Shown: positions 12,101 through 23,084, numbered from the stretch's first letter. The stretch: 64,000 bases of DNA from Fallopia convolvulus (GCA_964016875.1 OZ024729.1:24758494-24822493); one strand, 5' to 3'. A program made the numbers and translations. The notes: generated by a model from the sequence alone, not told the origin.

Positions 12101-12775
12101 AAAATTTAAATTAAATGCAAAATAAAAATAAATATCCAAAATACATCAACATGACATACCCAAATCCAATTTGTAGTAAAAACTTATATCTGATTTAACA
12201 AAGTGTAATATGCTGGACCATAAATTTGATATGCAAATCTAAATTTCATTTTTAATGTCCAAGTTAGGTTGTCTACTGGAGAAATGCCTTGGATTGAATT
12301 CTAATCGGGTTGGCTCTTAAACTTTCAAGTTTCCTTTGCCACTGTTCAAATTTAATATGCTGGAACCGTAATTTCTTGCTACTGTTATACTATCCCAATA
12401 GTACACTGTGCACGATCATATTAAACTTAAAATTTAAATAAAACTAATTAGATATATAATTCTCTTTTTAAAAATATATAATATATAGTAAAAATATTAT
12501 CGGTTATACGGTTAACCGTTCGTGAAAATATTAATAACCGTATCCGAACAGTTGAACCGTTAAAAGTATCGGTTGGTTAACCGTAACCGATTAAATTTTT
12601 TTTCGGTTCGGTTAACCGTAAAAAGTGATCGGTTCTTCGGTTTTTCGGTTCGGTTTTTCGGTTACGGTTTTTTTTGCCCAGCCCTATCTGCAATGGTCCA
12701 TCATATGGCTGTCTTATGCTCCCTCAAAACTGCCACTAATCTTCCTTCTTGCTCTTTGGTGAGCTAAAAATTCAT
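9116..12775 (-). pseudogene. Athila-type pol remnant: RT, RNase H, integrase
   Basis: From the right: a short N-terminal RT lead-in (12694-12775) with a TGA near 12704, split by the hAT MITE. RT-RNase H (10327-11868) has the catalytic F-M-D-D, an RNase H D-A-S start and T-D-H-A-A. The integrase zinc finger and core start (9892-10295) show H-F-S-S-N-K and C-x-x-C-Q-R. The integrase C-terminal half (9116-9778) shows Y-H-P-Q-T-N-G-Q-A-E. Two offsetting frameshifts (about 11460, and a 1-nt loss near 11360) leave the RT frame open but put about 100 nt out of frame. Further frameshifts near 10325, 9975 and 9790 disrupt integrase. Gag and protease are absent. The protein cannot be functional. Confidence 0.88.
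11869..12686. mobile_element. hAT-type MITE inserted in pol
   Basis: Imperfect terminal inverted repeats (TAGGGGTGGGCA and its partner TAGGGCTGGGCA) are bounded by the 8-bp duplication TCTGCAAT (11861-11868 and 12687-12694). The 818-bp body has no ORF. Both ends are packed with GGTTAACCG palindromes. The 8-bp TSD and TA-GGG-type ends fit non-autonomous hAT elements. Confidence 0.9.
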
Positions 12776-12809
12776 TTGATAGGTATTTTCAGAGACATTC
12801 CAGGAACAA

Positions 12810-13509
12810 CACTTTGATTCTCAACAAACTTGAATAGAAATTATTCCCTGTGCTTAATTGAATCTAAATTAGGGTTTTATTAGATTAGCTACCTAATAGA
12901 ATTTCTAGTTATAACTGAATCTGATTAATTACCGGTCGGAGTTAATTTGATCAAGAGTATACTTTAATCAATTAGTACCGGTTGGACTTGTTGGTTGAAG
13001 AAGGGAATAAATTCACAAGTCACTTGGATGTCTGGTTGCTCTAAGAGTTTGTTTCTATTGATAACTTGAATCGTCATGTTGTTATTTAATTGAATCTAGA
13101 AGGTCTTCTAGGTTATTATTTAATTAGGGTTGTTAGACTGGTTGTTCTATCAACTAAATATGAAGTTCGGGTTTTAATCCTTAGTAGGGTCATTATCCAC
13201 AATAGATTATTCAAGTGAGAAGAGAATCAAGAGAATCGATGAGCAACAAATCAATATCAAGATGGATTTAACTAGTTAAACACGCTTGTCTTTCATATAT
13301 TTAAATCATTTTTGCATTCATAGTTAGTTTTATTCTTGCATAGTAGGTTAGAATTTACAATTACAAACCCCCTTTGGTTACTTGGCATACAAGTAATAAC
13401 ACAAATGCACAGTCCTTGTGGGATCGACCCTTACTTACCGCTCTACTGAGTTGGTTAAGTTAGGTTTCTTTGATAGGTATTAAAGACCACTGAAAATATC
13501 TCATCAAAT
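12810..13509 (+). repeat. Inverted partial LTR copy inside element 4
   Basis: This plus-strand sequence matches the last 700 bp of the element 4 LTR but points opposite to the element. It ends CTCATCA, the normal LTR 3' end, followed directly by a PBS. The first ~660 bp of the LTR are missing. Confidence 0.85.
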
Positions 13510-13510
13510 T

Positions 13511-13548
13511 TGGCGCCGTTGCCGGGGATCGAACCCGGGTCACCCGCG
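13511..13548 (+). other. Extended tRNA-Asp primer binding site (38 nt)
   Basis: It starts TGGCGCCGTTGCCGGGGA and continues as the complement of plant tRNA-Asp(GTC) for about 38 nt, as I recall that tRNA: CCA tail, acceptor 3' strand, T arm, variable loop and the 3' strand of the anticodon stem. It stops at the anticodon loop. A usual PBS is about 18 nt; that of element 3 stops matching after 18. It is flanked by the inverted repeat AAATTTGGCGC / GCGCCAAATTT (13506-13516, 13546-13556). Confidence 0.8.
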
Positions 13549-13832
13549 CCAAATTTAACGGTAAGCAAGGGTCGATTAAAACCCTAATTTAGATTTAGTT
13601 ATAACTAGAAATTCTATTAGGTAGCTAATCTAATAAAACCCTAATTTAGATTCAATTAAGCACAGGGTATAATCATTTTAATGTCATGCATTCAATCATA
13701 CCCTTAAATTTAGAGGTAAGCAAGCGCCAAATTTAGCGGTAACCTGAGTTGGTTAAGTCTTTGGTGACCGGGTCATTCATCAGATATCCTTTTACGTCAA
13801 GCTAAAGACGTTAAACAAGCGCTTCTCAAATT
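13549..13832. other. Patchwork of short element fragments
   Basis: At least six joined pieces are visible: LTR-derived blocks (13557-13575; 13576-13670), a piece of the 3' untranslated region (about 13671-13703, like 6018-6055), another GCGCCAAATTT with LTR bits (13720-13760), and a piece like the reverse complement of 9077-9117 (about 13785-13827). It sits where the PBS and gag start of element 4 should be. Confidence 0.75.
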
Positions 13833-15195
13833 TGATGAGGTATTTTCGGTAGTCGTTTATACCTATCAAGGAAACCTAACTTAACCAACTCAGTAGAGCG
13901 GTAAGCAAGAGTCGATCCCACAAGGACTGTGTATTTGTGTTATTACTTGTATGCCAAGTAACCAAAGGGGGTTTGTAATTGTAAATTCTAACCTACTATG
14001 CAAGAATAAAACTAACTATGAATGCAAAGATGATTTAAATATATGAAAGACAAGCGTGTTTAACTAGTTAAATCCATCATGATATTGATTTGTTGATCAT
14101 CGATTCTCTTCTCACTTGAATAATCTATTGTGGATAATGACCCTACTAAGGATTAAAACCCGAACTTCATATTTAGTTGATAGAACAACCAGTCTAACAA
14201 CCCTAATTAAATAATAACCTAGAAGACATTTTAGATTCAATTAAATAACAACATGACGATTCAAGTTATCAATAGAAACAAACACTTAGAGCAACCAGAC
14301 ATCCAAGTGACTTGTGAATTTATTCCCTTCTTCAACCAACAAGTCCAACCGGTACTAATTGATTAAAGTATACTCTTGATCAAATTAACTCCGACCGGTA
14401 ATTAATCAGATTCAGTTATAACTAGAAATTCTATTAGGTAGCTAATCTAATAAAACCTTAATTTAGATTCAATTAAGCACAGGGAATAATTTCTATTCAA
14501 GTTTGTTGAGAATCAATCAAACCTCACAACTACATACAAATCATGACTTCAATAACTAGCCAAACACTAAGAAATTTAGCAATGCATAATTAAATTGAAA
14601 ACAAACTTACAAGAGTTTCAAAGTTGATCTCTTGAGAGAGAAACCCTAGCCTCCAAAAGTTGATCCAAAGTTATGAGAAAATAAACTAACATAAGGTATA
14701 TATATGTCTCTAAAAATAACCCTCAATAACTATATCTAAAACATGCTACTCGGATGATACAAGCCCAAACCAAACTCGGCCCAAATCCTTCGGCCCAAAA
14801 CAACACCCGCGTGAAATCCAGGAATGCGCGGTTTGACAATATTGCGCGGCCGCGCTTTCATACGATATCGCGCAATTGCCTTCAGTTAAGAATACGCGGC
14901 TTCATTGCTCGGCTTAGCACCCCGCGTTTTCCATCTTGCCTTGGCTCTTCATTTGTACTTCTCCAATCTTCATTCCTAGCATCTCCTTAACTTCCTTTAG
15001 CTCGTCCACCACTGCTATGGTCAATCTACACCTCGCCCCGCTGTTGCTCCTGAACCTAAAAACCTGCAAAACCGAGCAAACCAGCGCATAATACCCGACA
15101 ACACAAAAACCTAAAAACTACATAAAAACTAACCTAAAACTAACTAAAACATATATAAAACATGCATCTAAACTAGTCCTATATGCAAGCTATCA
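13833..15195 (-). repeat. 5' LTR of element 4
   Basis: 1363 bp, direct repeat of 3755-5120, followed on the right by the TSD AAAGG. On the minus strand its end is not followed by a PBS but by the patchwork region. Confidence 0.92.
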
Positions 15196-15200
15196 AAAGG

Positions 15201-15601
15201 CATAGAAAATCCCGGGATGAGTTGAAAACCCGTAAGGGCAGCTCAGGTAATAAGCAGGTAACCCGGACCAGCATTAGGATGGGGTAATATGAGGTTTATG
15301 AGAGATGTGAGCATATGTGAGCATGCCTATGAAGAAAAATGAAATGAGTGATTAGGTGAAAACCCGGAAGGGCACCTAAGTAGAATTGAGTGGAAAAATT
15401 GGAGTGTTTAAGATTTCATTCTACTTTGGGGCTTGGGAATTACATTTTAGATGCCGGGTAGATCCTAGGTTTGCTCCACACTTTTTAGAGCTTCAGTGTT
15501 GTATTATGTATTGGTGAGGTGTGTGCTTGATCTTATTGTGTTGTTGATCACTTTATATTTTGGGTCCGAGGTTGTGAGTTGAGTGTTTGTATGGGGGAAT
15601 T
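15201..15601 (+). other. 3' untranslated end and polypurine tract of element 5
   Basis: Non-coding continuation of element 5 beyond element 4. It has two similar short blocks (GAAAACCCGTAAGGGCA-like at 15222 and GAAAACCCGGAAGGGCA at 15358) and ends with TATGGGGGAATT just before the LTR start. Confidence 0.65.
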
Positions 15602-15655
15602 TGATACGCTCTAGATTAGTGTAAGACCCAAGGCCTTTAGAAGTGCTATCCCATG

Positions 15656-15730
15656 CCAACCCGAGGACGTCCTAGGAGGTCACCCATCCTGGTACCACTC
15701 TCGCCCCTACACACTTAACTTCTGAGTTCT
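15656..15730 (-). other. 5S rRNA-derived segment in the left Cassandra LTR
   Basis: The minus strand contains AGAAGTTAAGTGTG (box A-like) and GGATGGGTGACCTCCTAGGA (box C-like), in the order and spacing of the internal Pol III promoter of 5S rRNA. The 5S 5' part is absent, so this is not an rRNA gene. Confidence 0.9.
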
Positions 15731-15968
15731 TTGTCCTCACTCGAACATAGAAAAGGAAGAGCTATTGTTGACATGAGTAGCACCTTAATCTCTTATAAAT
15801 CATCGGGGTGTTACAATCTCCCCTACTTAAGCACTTGACGTCCTCGTCAAGGCCCAAGGACCGCCCTCTAGGTCGAGCGCTCGCCCTACAAGCCAAGCCA
15901 ACTCGTAACCTAGAGTCGGCTCTGATACCATCTGTAAGACCCGAGGCCTTTAGAAGCGCTATCCCATG

Positions 15969-16043
15969 CCAACCCGAGGACTTCCTAGGAGGTCACCCAA
16001 CCTGATACTACTCTCGCCCATGCACACTTAACTTCTTAGTTCT
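15969..16043 (-). other. 5S rRNA-derived segment in the right Cassandra LTR
   Basis: Same segment as in the other LTR, with a few differences. The box C-like block here reads GGTTGGGTGACCTCCTAGGA. Confidence 0.9.
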
Positions 16044-18479
16044 TTGTCCTCACTCGAACACAGAAAAGGAAGAGCTATTGTTGACATGAGTAGCACCTTA
16101 AACTCTTATAAATCATCGGGGTGTTACAATTAGTATGGTTATCTCTTGTATTTTAGGTATGATTTTAGTGTGTTTAGGTTAGTTTTGAGCATAATTGTAA
16201 TATGAAGACCGAAGACACGATTTGAAGAATTGCAAGAGTTTTGAAGACAAGTGTTGATTTGGAGTTGTTTTGACGCCATTTTCTTGTGGCACATTGTTCG
16301 GGAGCTACAGTGATCGGATGAAGCTGAAATTGGTATCATTAGAAAGCTAACTCGAAGAGCTACAATTCATGTTTTTACTGCGAGTTCAAATTCCAACTCT
16401 AAGTAGGTCAAAACCACTGTCGAATGTAACACCAGAAAGTTGTCAGAAGAAAACCCGCGACCGCGGAATCCTACCGCGCCCGCAGTGAGTTCCATTTTCG
16501 CGAATCTGTGTAGCCACCATTGTCGCGCCCGCGGTTTTCTACCGAGCTCGTTGTGGTTGATTTTCAGCGCCGCGATCGTCTTTCCTTATTTTATGTTTTT
16601 ATTATATTTTTTTATTAGTTTTTATTCGGTTGTTTTAGTCTTTAAAAGACCTAGTTCGTGAGAAGTTTGAGAGAGCCACTTTTTAGTTTTAACCTAGAGC
16701 TTATTGAGTTTTGTATTTGATTGATGGAGACTTAAACCTTGGAGTTTATTCATCAGTGAAGCATTGATTTATGATTTCGTAAGGTTTTTCGGTATTGATT
16801 TCTTTCCCTTGATTAATATCTTTTCTCTTTGTGCTTAATTTCATGATTATCAATTGATTTCACTTGGTGCACAACTTGTTGAATTTGATTGATATTATAC
16901 AGTTTGATTAGGTTTGAATCATTGTCTATGTGATCTTACTTGATCTATGAAACAACATAATTTTTAGGACCGTGGACTAGGAATTGAGAAAGAGATTGAT
17001 TGTTTGTTCTTACAATTGACTCGTAGCTTGATTGCTTGAATCGATATCTTGTATATCCTTGTTCTCTATGCTAATTCTAGGTTAAGTGTCCTTGCCTAGG
17101 ATTAAAGAATTGCTTGGACCATGGACTTGCGATTGTTAATGATCAGGATAGGAATTAATCTTGAGTGTGAATGAAATCAAAGGAAAAAACCAATGATCGA
17201 ATGACTTTATCAATGTGAATCTGCTGGATAAACTTGTTTGCTTCTCTTAATTTGAATAGTTGTTTTGTTAATTAGTTTGTTAGATAGTTTAGATAGATCA
17301 AACTATTTCTAAAACCCCTTTTTCCTTAAGTTGATAAAAATATTGAAATTAGAAGCCTCAGTTCTCTTGGGTACGACCCCGACTTACTCGTTATACTAGC
17401 TTGTATTAGGGTTAATTACTTTTGATCTCGGCATAACGACTTTAGTCGGGTCAATGTATGACAATGTTTTCAATTAATATCGACCATATTATCGTATTAA
17501 TTTCGGATTTTTAATATTAAATTTTTTACAAATAAGAATGACAACTTTTTAAAATTTCAACTATAAATATGTTAAGTTTTATATATTAGTTTTATTTCTA
17601 TAAATATAATAATTAAATGCAATATTCTCATTAATATACTATCCATAACTATGCCAACTTTTTTAATTAATATGGAGCATGTTTTTAATTGAAGATTGTA
17701 TAATAAATTTTAGATTTTCTTATATTAATTTTCTATTAGTATGCTGATTTTTTATATTTCGGATCCCTTAATAAATAAATAAATAATTATTGATCCTTTA
17801 ATCTTAACAGTTAAATGCATTATTATCATCAAATTTTAATACCTCAGTCACCATACTTTAGTTATGAAATTGTTCATAATAATATTCTATCCATAACTAT
17901 GACTACTTTTTTATTTAATATAAACCATATTTTTAATTGTATATTTTATATTAAATTTTAGGTTCTCTTATATTAATTTTCTATTTATAAGTATGACAAC
18001 TTTTTTAATTTTCTATCCAAAAATATGTTGATTTTTGTATACTAATTTTCTATTAATAAGTGTAACAACTTTTCAACTAATGTCGATATAGATATGTCGT
18101 GTCTTGCAATATATTATATCTCTATTCATATGTATGTTGATTTTTTATATTATAGATTCCTTAATAAATAAATAAAAATGATTGGCCTATTAATGTTAAA
18201 CTGGTTCATCGACTCAGCTCAATCGACTTTAGATTTAATCATTTCGAGTTCGAGGTGAGTATGTGTTCATGTCATTAAAATATATGAGTTGATTGGGTTA
18301 ATTCATTGCAGTTTTTGTGCGGGCTCGATTCAACCTTACGAGTTAAGAACACCAACTTTTTTATGATTATTACATAAATATTACGAATAGCATTTTTAAG
18401 AATTACATAATATTTGTATACATTTTATAATAAAATAAATTATTATAATTAACATACATTACAAATATGTAATAATTAA

Positions 18480-21400
18480 TGTAACACACCGTCTTTCCAC
18501 AGGGCGCTACGTGGTAGTAGACCATACCAGGTACTAATTAGGTGGGTTGACAACAACACTTTAGGATCTTACAACGCGGGTACGACGAGAAAACAAGTAA
18601 AACATCCAACTTTCAGATTTAAAAAAAAAATGAATATAAAACATGTTTGAATGCCCGAATGCATAAACAAAATTACCACGTAACCCTTCCCGAATTTTCC
18701 TCCAAATATTCCAAACAACACTTAAAAATTACAATTAAAATAATTCAACGGAACTAATAATAATAATAATAAATCCTCCCAAAGTACACCCGAATAAACC
18801 AAACTAATGACACGTGCGTCAACGATCCACTCCACCATCCGGCCAAGGCTCCTGCACGGTTTCTTGTAACATACCTATATCTGGAAAAATAATCCCCGAA
18901 GGGTCAGCTTCTAATCTACCAAGCTAGATAATATGTGGAAATTATAAGACGTTTAAAAATAGTTTTCTATAGTCAACAACCAGAATCCACAATCGCAAAC
19001 ATCTATAACTATATATTAAAGCTATCCCTTTTCGAGCCACCAGAACGATTCTGGCCCCACCTCTTATTTATAAAATTAATTTTTATTCCTAATTTTTAAC
19101 TTTTTCCTATTAAATTCTTCTTTAACTATTTAAATCTATCTTTAACATCAAACAAATATCTATTTAGTATAACAATATCTTTTGAAAACTTCATTGTACA
19201 AATATTTAAAATATTTTAAAATCTATAACTATATATTAAAAATGTATCTTTTTGAGCCACTAGAGCGATTCTTGCCTCACCTCATATTTAAAAAATTATT
19301 TTTATTTCTATTATTATAAATTCTTTCTATTAAATTCTTTTTTAGCTATTTGAATTTATCTCTAACATTTAACAAATATCTATTTAGTATAACAATATCT
19401 TTTGAAAGCTTCCTTATACAAGTATTTAAAATTAAAGATAAAATATTTTAAAATAAATATAAATCTTTTAGTATATATCGTTTGACGAATTTTTTTATAG
19501 ATATATATTGACTTTTTTATTAAAAAAATTAATGATAAATATTTATAATTCTTAAAATTAATAAAAAAGATAATAAAATATTAAATAGATATATTGAAAT
19601 ATTTGATAAACCCTAAATTTACGTACATGAAAAGTAATAAAATATGAAGAATGAAATATTTGATTAAAAATTATAAATTCTACGAGCAATAAATTACTTA
19701 TATTAAAGTTTATATTATATTTTTATTTATTTATTAATATCATATTTATAATGTTTATAAAATATCGAATTGTAGTCGTACATGGTACGACGGGTAAAAC
19801 TAGTAACTCTAAAGGCCAATACCTAAATTAGACGGTTAGTCACACATAAGCCAAACACACACACACACACAAAATCGCACAATTAAAACAATATAACTCA
19901 TTCTCCATCTCGTATTCCAATCCACAATGCAGAGGCAAGCCCTCCCACTCCTCACATCTCTTCTTCCTTCTAACCCCCGGCTAAGCCTCCACTGGAGCTC
20001 TTGCCAAAACACACAGATAGCATTTTCTTTTGAAGGGGCACGATTTCTCTGTCACACGGACCATACATAGGCAACCCTTCCTCTCCGCCAGCTACGATGG
20101 CCGTGCCGGAAACGGTACCAACATAGAGAAAACATTTGAAACTTATTTCTGATAAAACTCATTTAAAACCAATTTGCACACAACAACACAAGCAAGTCCA
20201 AAACATTTCAAAAAGATATTCGGGACTAGTTCCCAAAACCAATCTTATAATAACGGCACAAGATCTAACAAGACAGAAAAGAACCGAGCAAGTCGAAAAA
20301 CGACTTACCTCAAACAAAGAGTCTCTATCCACAGTGGAAACTTAAGGACCTGAGCAGGAATGATTCCTTGAACGATTTAACAAGTAATTAATCATACGTG
20401 TACCTACTACACCTTTATCAAACAAAACATGCTAAACGACTTGGGCCAACAACTAACTAATAATTAACTATTTAAGTACACTCTATATTAACTAGCCGAT
20501 CTATATCCCTGATCAACCGACCCTCATCCATAAATACTTGACAAGTTAATTAACCTACTAAGGTAATAATAATACGTACCTAATAGTACAAATCTACTAG
20601 TTAGTAAACTAGGCAACTAAGTTAACACCTAATTAAAGCAAACTAACCCCCTAATTACGTACTCCCCTACGTTAATACCACTAAACACATACTTCAACTC
20701 AACCGAAGCTAATCCATGTCCGAATTTTATGTACAAATTAAACTTGCTAATTAATAGTATATATATTACGCTATTATGCACATTATACTACCGCTTAACA
20801 TTTGCTTTCGATCAACCAACAATACTATATACACACCACTAAAAATCTACGAGTTCTCTAAACTTCCTTTATTATACAATCTCCTCACTGGATCCTAGAT
20901 TCATGCTCCCCTTAAACCTCTTAAAACACCACTAAACCACCTACTACAACCCCCAACTAATACCATTTTACTGTTACTTCAACCCCTACAAGTCCCTTCA
21001 ATCAGAAAGCACCCTTCTTCATGCTAATACTTATCTATTAATATACTTACCCACTGATCCACTAAAGTCTTAAACCAAGACATAATAAATATTGTAATTC
21101 TTAATCACCACTCTAACATGCTACTAATACCGAGTACAATCCAACAAGCTGAACGACTTTCCCCAACAATCAAACTAACTAAAACAACTAGCTAAACCAG
21201 CCAACTCATTAATCATTCAGACTAACAAACAAACTCATCTAATCCTTAACTAAAATAATCCTAATTATTTGTAAACAGCCTCATCCTCGAACTTTCAACC
21301 TAATACATACACAGTATCCTATTTCCAAGATCAACTAAAAACCTAATCACCAAAAGCATACGTGAAACTACATAATAATCTCACCCACCCACGCAACTAA

Positions 21401-22194
21401 GTTCCAATATTAAGATTACTTATAATTCCCACGGACTACCCATCTAAACCCATAACCAAAAGCAAGATTAATTAGCTAATTAACTAGCCATACACCAAGC
21501 TCCCTCACAACCGACTCTGGCCAACGACTTGACCCCGGAGACGCACACCCACACTCGATGGCAACCCCATAATAGAAAGGACCCAAGCTATGCGACGAAG
21601 GAAACTAACAGCGGAACAAGGGGTACTTACCGACGAATAGAAGAAAAGGGTGGCACCGAACAGATCGACGATGAGCGAGATTGACGGAACGCCGGTGCCG
21701 CCTAGCGAATGTAACAGTTGAAAGGGTGAGTAACCGAAAGAAAAATAGAAAAGGATATGACCAAGTAGATCGCCTCCAGAAAATGAGGGAGACGAAGAAA
21801 GAACTCACCGATGGAGATTGCGGAATCGCGACCGGTCCGGCGGCTAAAACAATCACAACGGAGGATGAGGCTTGAATATGGAAGGGGAAGAATGTGACGG
21901 CAGGTTTGGCAAAGAGTTGTATAATAACGATTAGAATGAGGGTAATTACTAGTTTTTTCATAGAATGTAGTTAAGTAGAAAAAGATAAAAATAAAGATTA
22001 TTTAGATAGAAATCATTATAGTTTTTCACGGAGGATTTTCTTAACTACCAAGCCTCTACTAAGTATTTTACTTAGGAAAAGTTAATTAATTTATTGTGTA
22101 CAAGAAAACATAGGTTTAAGCCAACATTCCTTGCAAAACAAGAAACGTCGATTTTTAGGTGTAACGTGCTAAGAAAAAGAACCCGAGTATTACA
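18480..22194 (-). mobile_element. Tekay-like solo LTR with TSD, containing a Helitron
   Basis: The minus strand starts TGTAATACTCGGG at 22194 and ends GTGTGTTACA at 18480; ATTAA flanks both ends (18475-18479, 22195-22199). Downstream blocks match the element 1 and 2 LTRs: the GTAAGTCG donor hairpin (20287-20310), GGTACCGTTTCCGGCACGGC near 20110, and CGTCGTACCCGCGTTG near 18570. About 2.9 kb without the Helitron. There is no internal region, PBS or second LTR, so it is a solo LTR. Short ORFs here are not credible genes. Confidence 0.88.
19002..19803 (+). mobile_element. Non-autonomous Helitron with exact ends
   Basis: It starts TCTATAACTATATATTAAAG and ends GTCGTACATGGTACGAC (7-bp stem hairpin) plus GGGTAAAACTAG, between host A (19001) and T (19804). 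The surrounding LTR sequence, once rejoined, matches the uninterrupted LTR at 51567, so the ends are confirmed by a paralogous empty site. A second copy of the 5' head begins at about 19222, so the element contains two tandem heads. No coding sequence. Confidence 0.9.
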
Positions 22195-22304
22195 ATTAAT
22201 TTAATTGTTATAATATTATTTATAATACCTTTATCATATTTAAATTAACATATTATAATTTTTATTTCAAAAATCTCCCGGGAAAGGCCCGCGTCATCAA
22301 CTAG

Positions 22305-22479
22305 TCTATAACTATATATTAAAGTTGTACCTTTTTGAGCCACCAAAACGATTCTAGGCCCACCTCATATTTAAAAAATTAATTTTTATTTCTATTATTA
22401 TAACTTCTTTCCATTAAATTCTTTTTTAACTATTTAAATTTATCTCTAACATCAAACAAATATCTATTTAGTACAACAA
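22305..22479 (+). mobile_element. Helitron 5' fragment
   Basis: It starts TCTATAACTATATATTAAAG exactly after the CTAG end of the neighbouring Helitron. It keeps the GAGCCACCAAAACGATTCTAGG block and is cut at 22479 by another Helitron end. Confidence 0.65.
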
Positions 22480-22937
22480 CTAGTCTTAGTTCCCGTACCT
22501 TGTACGAGATTTTATAGAATTATTGTATTATTTATTAGTATATGTTAAATTTCGATTGAATAATTATTATTTACAAAAAACTATACATATCTTATCTACA
22601 AAAAAACTATAATTTTCAAAAATAATTATTAAATTGATATATGTAAGGATATTTTTAAAAATAATTTATATATCTTATCTAAAAAAGTGTCCTATCCAAA
22701 AATAAAATTAATAAATTGTGTTTTGTTTAATATATAAATACATCTAATTAAAAAAATCCAATTAAATTTCAACCAATCAAATTAATTTAGAAAATATGGA
22801 TGACATGATTTAATCTAGGACCATTTTATATATTATTTTAACCTCCGATTTACTATATAGTAACGGCGATTAAATTTTACACCTTCTACAGGAAAAAGAC
22901 AAAAAAATAATTGTACGTGCATTACACTATCTTTATA
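22480..22937 (-). mobile_element. Helitron-like AT-rich sequence (minus), interrupted by the MULE
   Basis: On the minus strand a hairpin of CGTAC/GTACG is followed by CTAG at 22480. Similar sequence (ATTTCAACCA, TATATAGT blocks) recurs at 31970-32240. Its other end was not found. It contains no gene. It probably continues past the MULE at 25726-25829 and past element 3 at 31958. Confidence 0.5.
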
Positions 22938-23084
22938 GAGTTTGGTTCAAATGAAACAAACACTTATCCTATAACATGAGGAGATCCAAGGGTTCAAATG
23001 AAATGAACTTTTAAATTTTGTACGCCAAATCGAGGATTTCAAAAAATTCGCCTAATCAATTCCCTCACAAGCTTCGTTCCAAAA

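Larger units (their letters stand above)
3755..15195 (-). mobile_element. Element 4: Athila-type LTR retrotransposon, defective, with TSD
   Basis: Direct LTRs (3755-5120 and 13833-15195) run TGATAGCTTG to CCTCATCA on the minus strand and are flanked by AAAGG at 3750-3754 and 15196-15200. Reading from the right: 5' LTR, a scrambled region, decayed pol (RT, RNase H, integrase), a spacer, an Athila env-like ORF, a 3' untranslated region and the 3' LTR. Gag, protease and a normally placed PBS are missing. The LTRs differ at roughly twenty sites plus a 9-bp gap by eye, so this is a moderately young insertion. It sits inside element 5. Confidence 0.92.
15620..16128 (-). mobile_element. Cassandra TRIM retrotransposon
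   Basis: Two 196-bp direct LTRs (15620-15815 and 15933-16128) flank about 117 bp. The TSD is ATTAG (15615-15619, 16129-16133). On the minus strand the inner end of the right LTR is followed by TGGTATCAGAGCC, a tRNA-iMet PBS; a purine tract lies before the left LTR. Each LTR carries about 75 bp of 5S rRNA-like sequence, the hallmark of Cassandra. The LTRs differ at about a dozen sites, so the insertion is fairly old. No protein is encoded. Confidence 0.95.
2459..17453 (+). mobile_element. Element 5: Athila-like LTR retrotransposon, 5' part missing, interrupted
   Basis: The visible parts are an internal region (2459-3754 and 15201-15601), a polypurine tract (15590-15601) and a 3' LTR (15602-17453) that starts TGATACGC and ends GGGTCA. 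Its left end abuts the large LTR at 2458. The internal region is split by element 4 and the LTR by Cassandra. It carries the post-ORF hairpin motif (2732-2747), GC-rich palindromic words (2860-2965, 3310-3420) and an internal purine tract, all shared with elements 3 and 4. No pol sequence is visible. Confidence 0.75.
15602..17453 (+). repeat. 3' LTR of element 5, containing Cassandra
   Basis: It begins TGATACGC after a polypurine tract and ends GGGTACGACCCCGAC...GGGTCA. This is a relative of the GGGATCGACCC...CTCATCA end of the element 3 and 4 LTRs. About 1.34 kb without the Cassandra insertion. It holds GC words (CCGCGACCGCGG and CCGCGCCCGC, 16455-16485). Confidence 0.75.
17454..22304 (+). 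mobile_element. AT-rich Helitron-like element, split by a solo LTR
   Basis: Left part 17454-18479, right part 22200-22304. The right end has a GC hairpin (CCCGGGAAAGGCCCG) and then ends ACTAG before T, a Helitron 3' end. The minus-strand element ending at 33155 has the same kind of end and shares interior AT-rich sequence. No 5' end was identified, because the left part abuts the element 5 LTR. No ORF. Confidence 0.55.

Noticed and set aside
15656..16043. 5S rRNA genes
   Set aside because: Only the 3' two-thirds of 5S is present, twice, inside Cassandra LTRs.
15196..16130. CRISPR-like array suggested by the repeated blocks
   Set aside because: The direct repeats are two 196-bp LTRs with a TSD; this is a plant TRIM element.
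21605..21961. 118-codon frame on the minus strand with a hydrophobic start
   Set aside because: It lies wholly within the Tekay-like solo LTR and has no counterpart in related LTRs.
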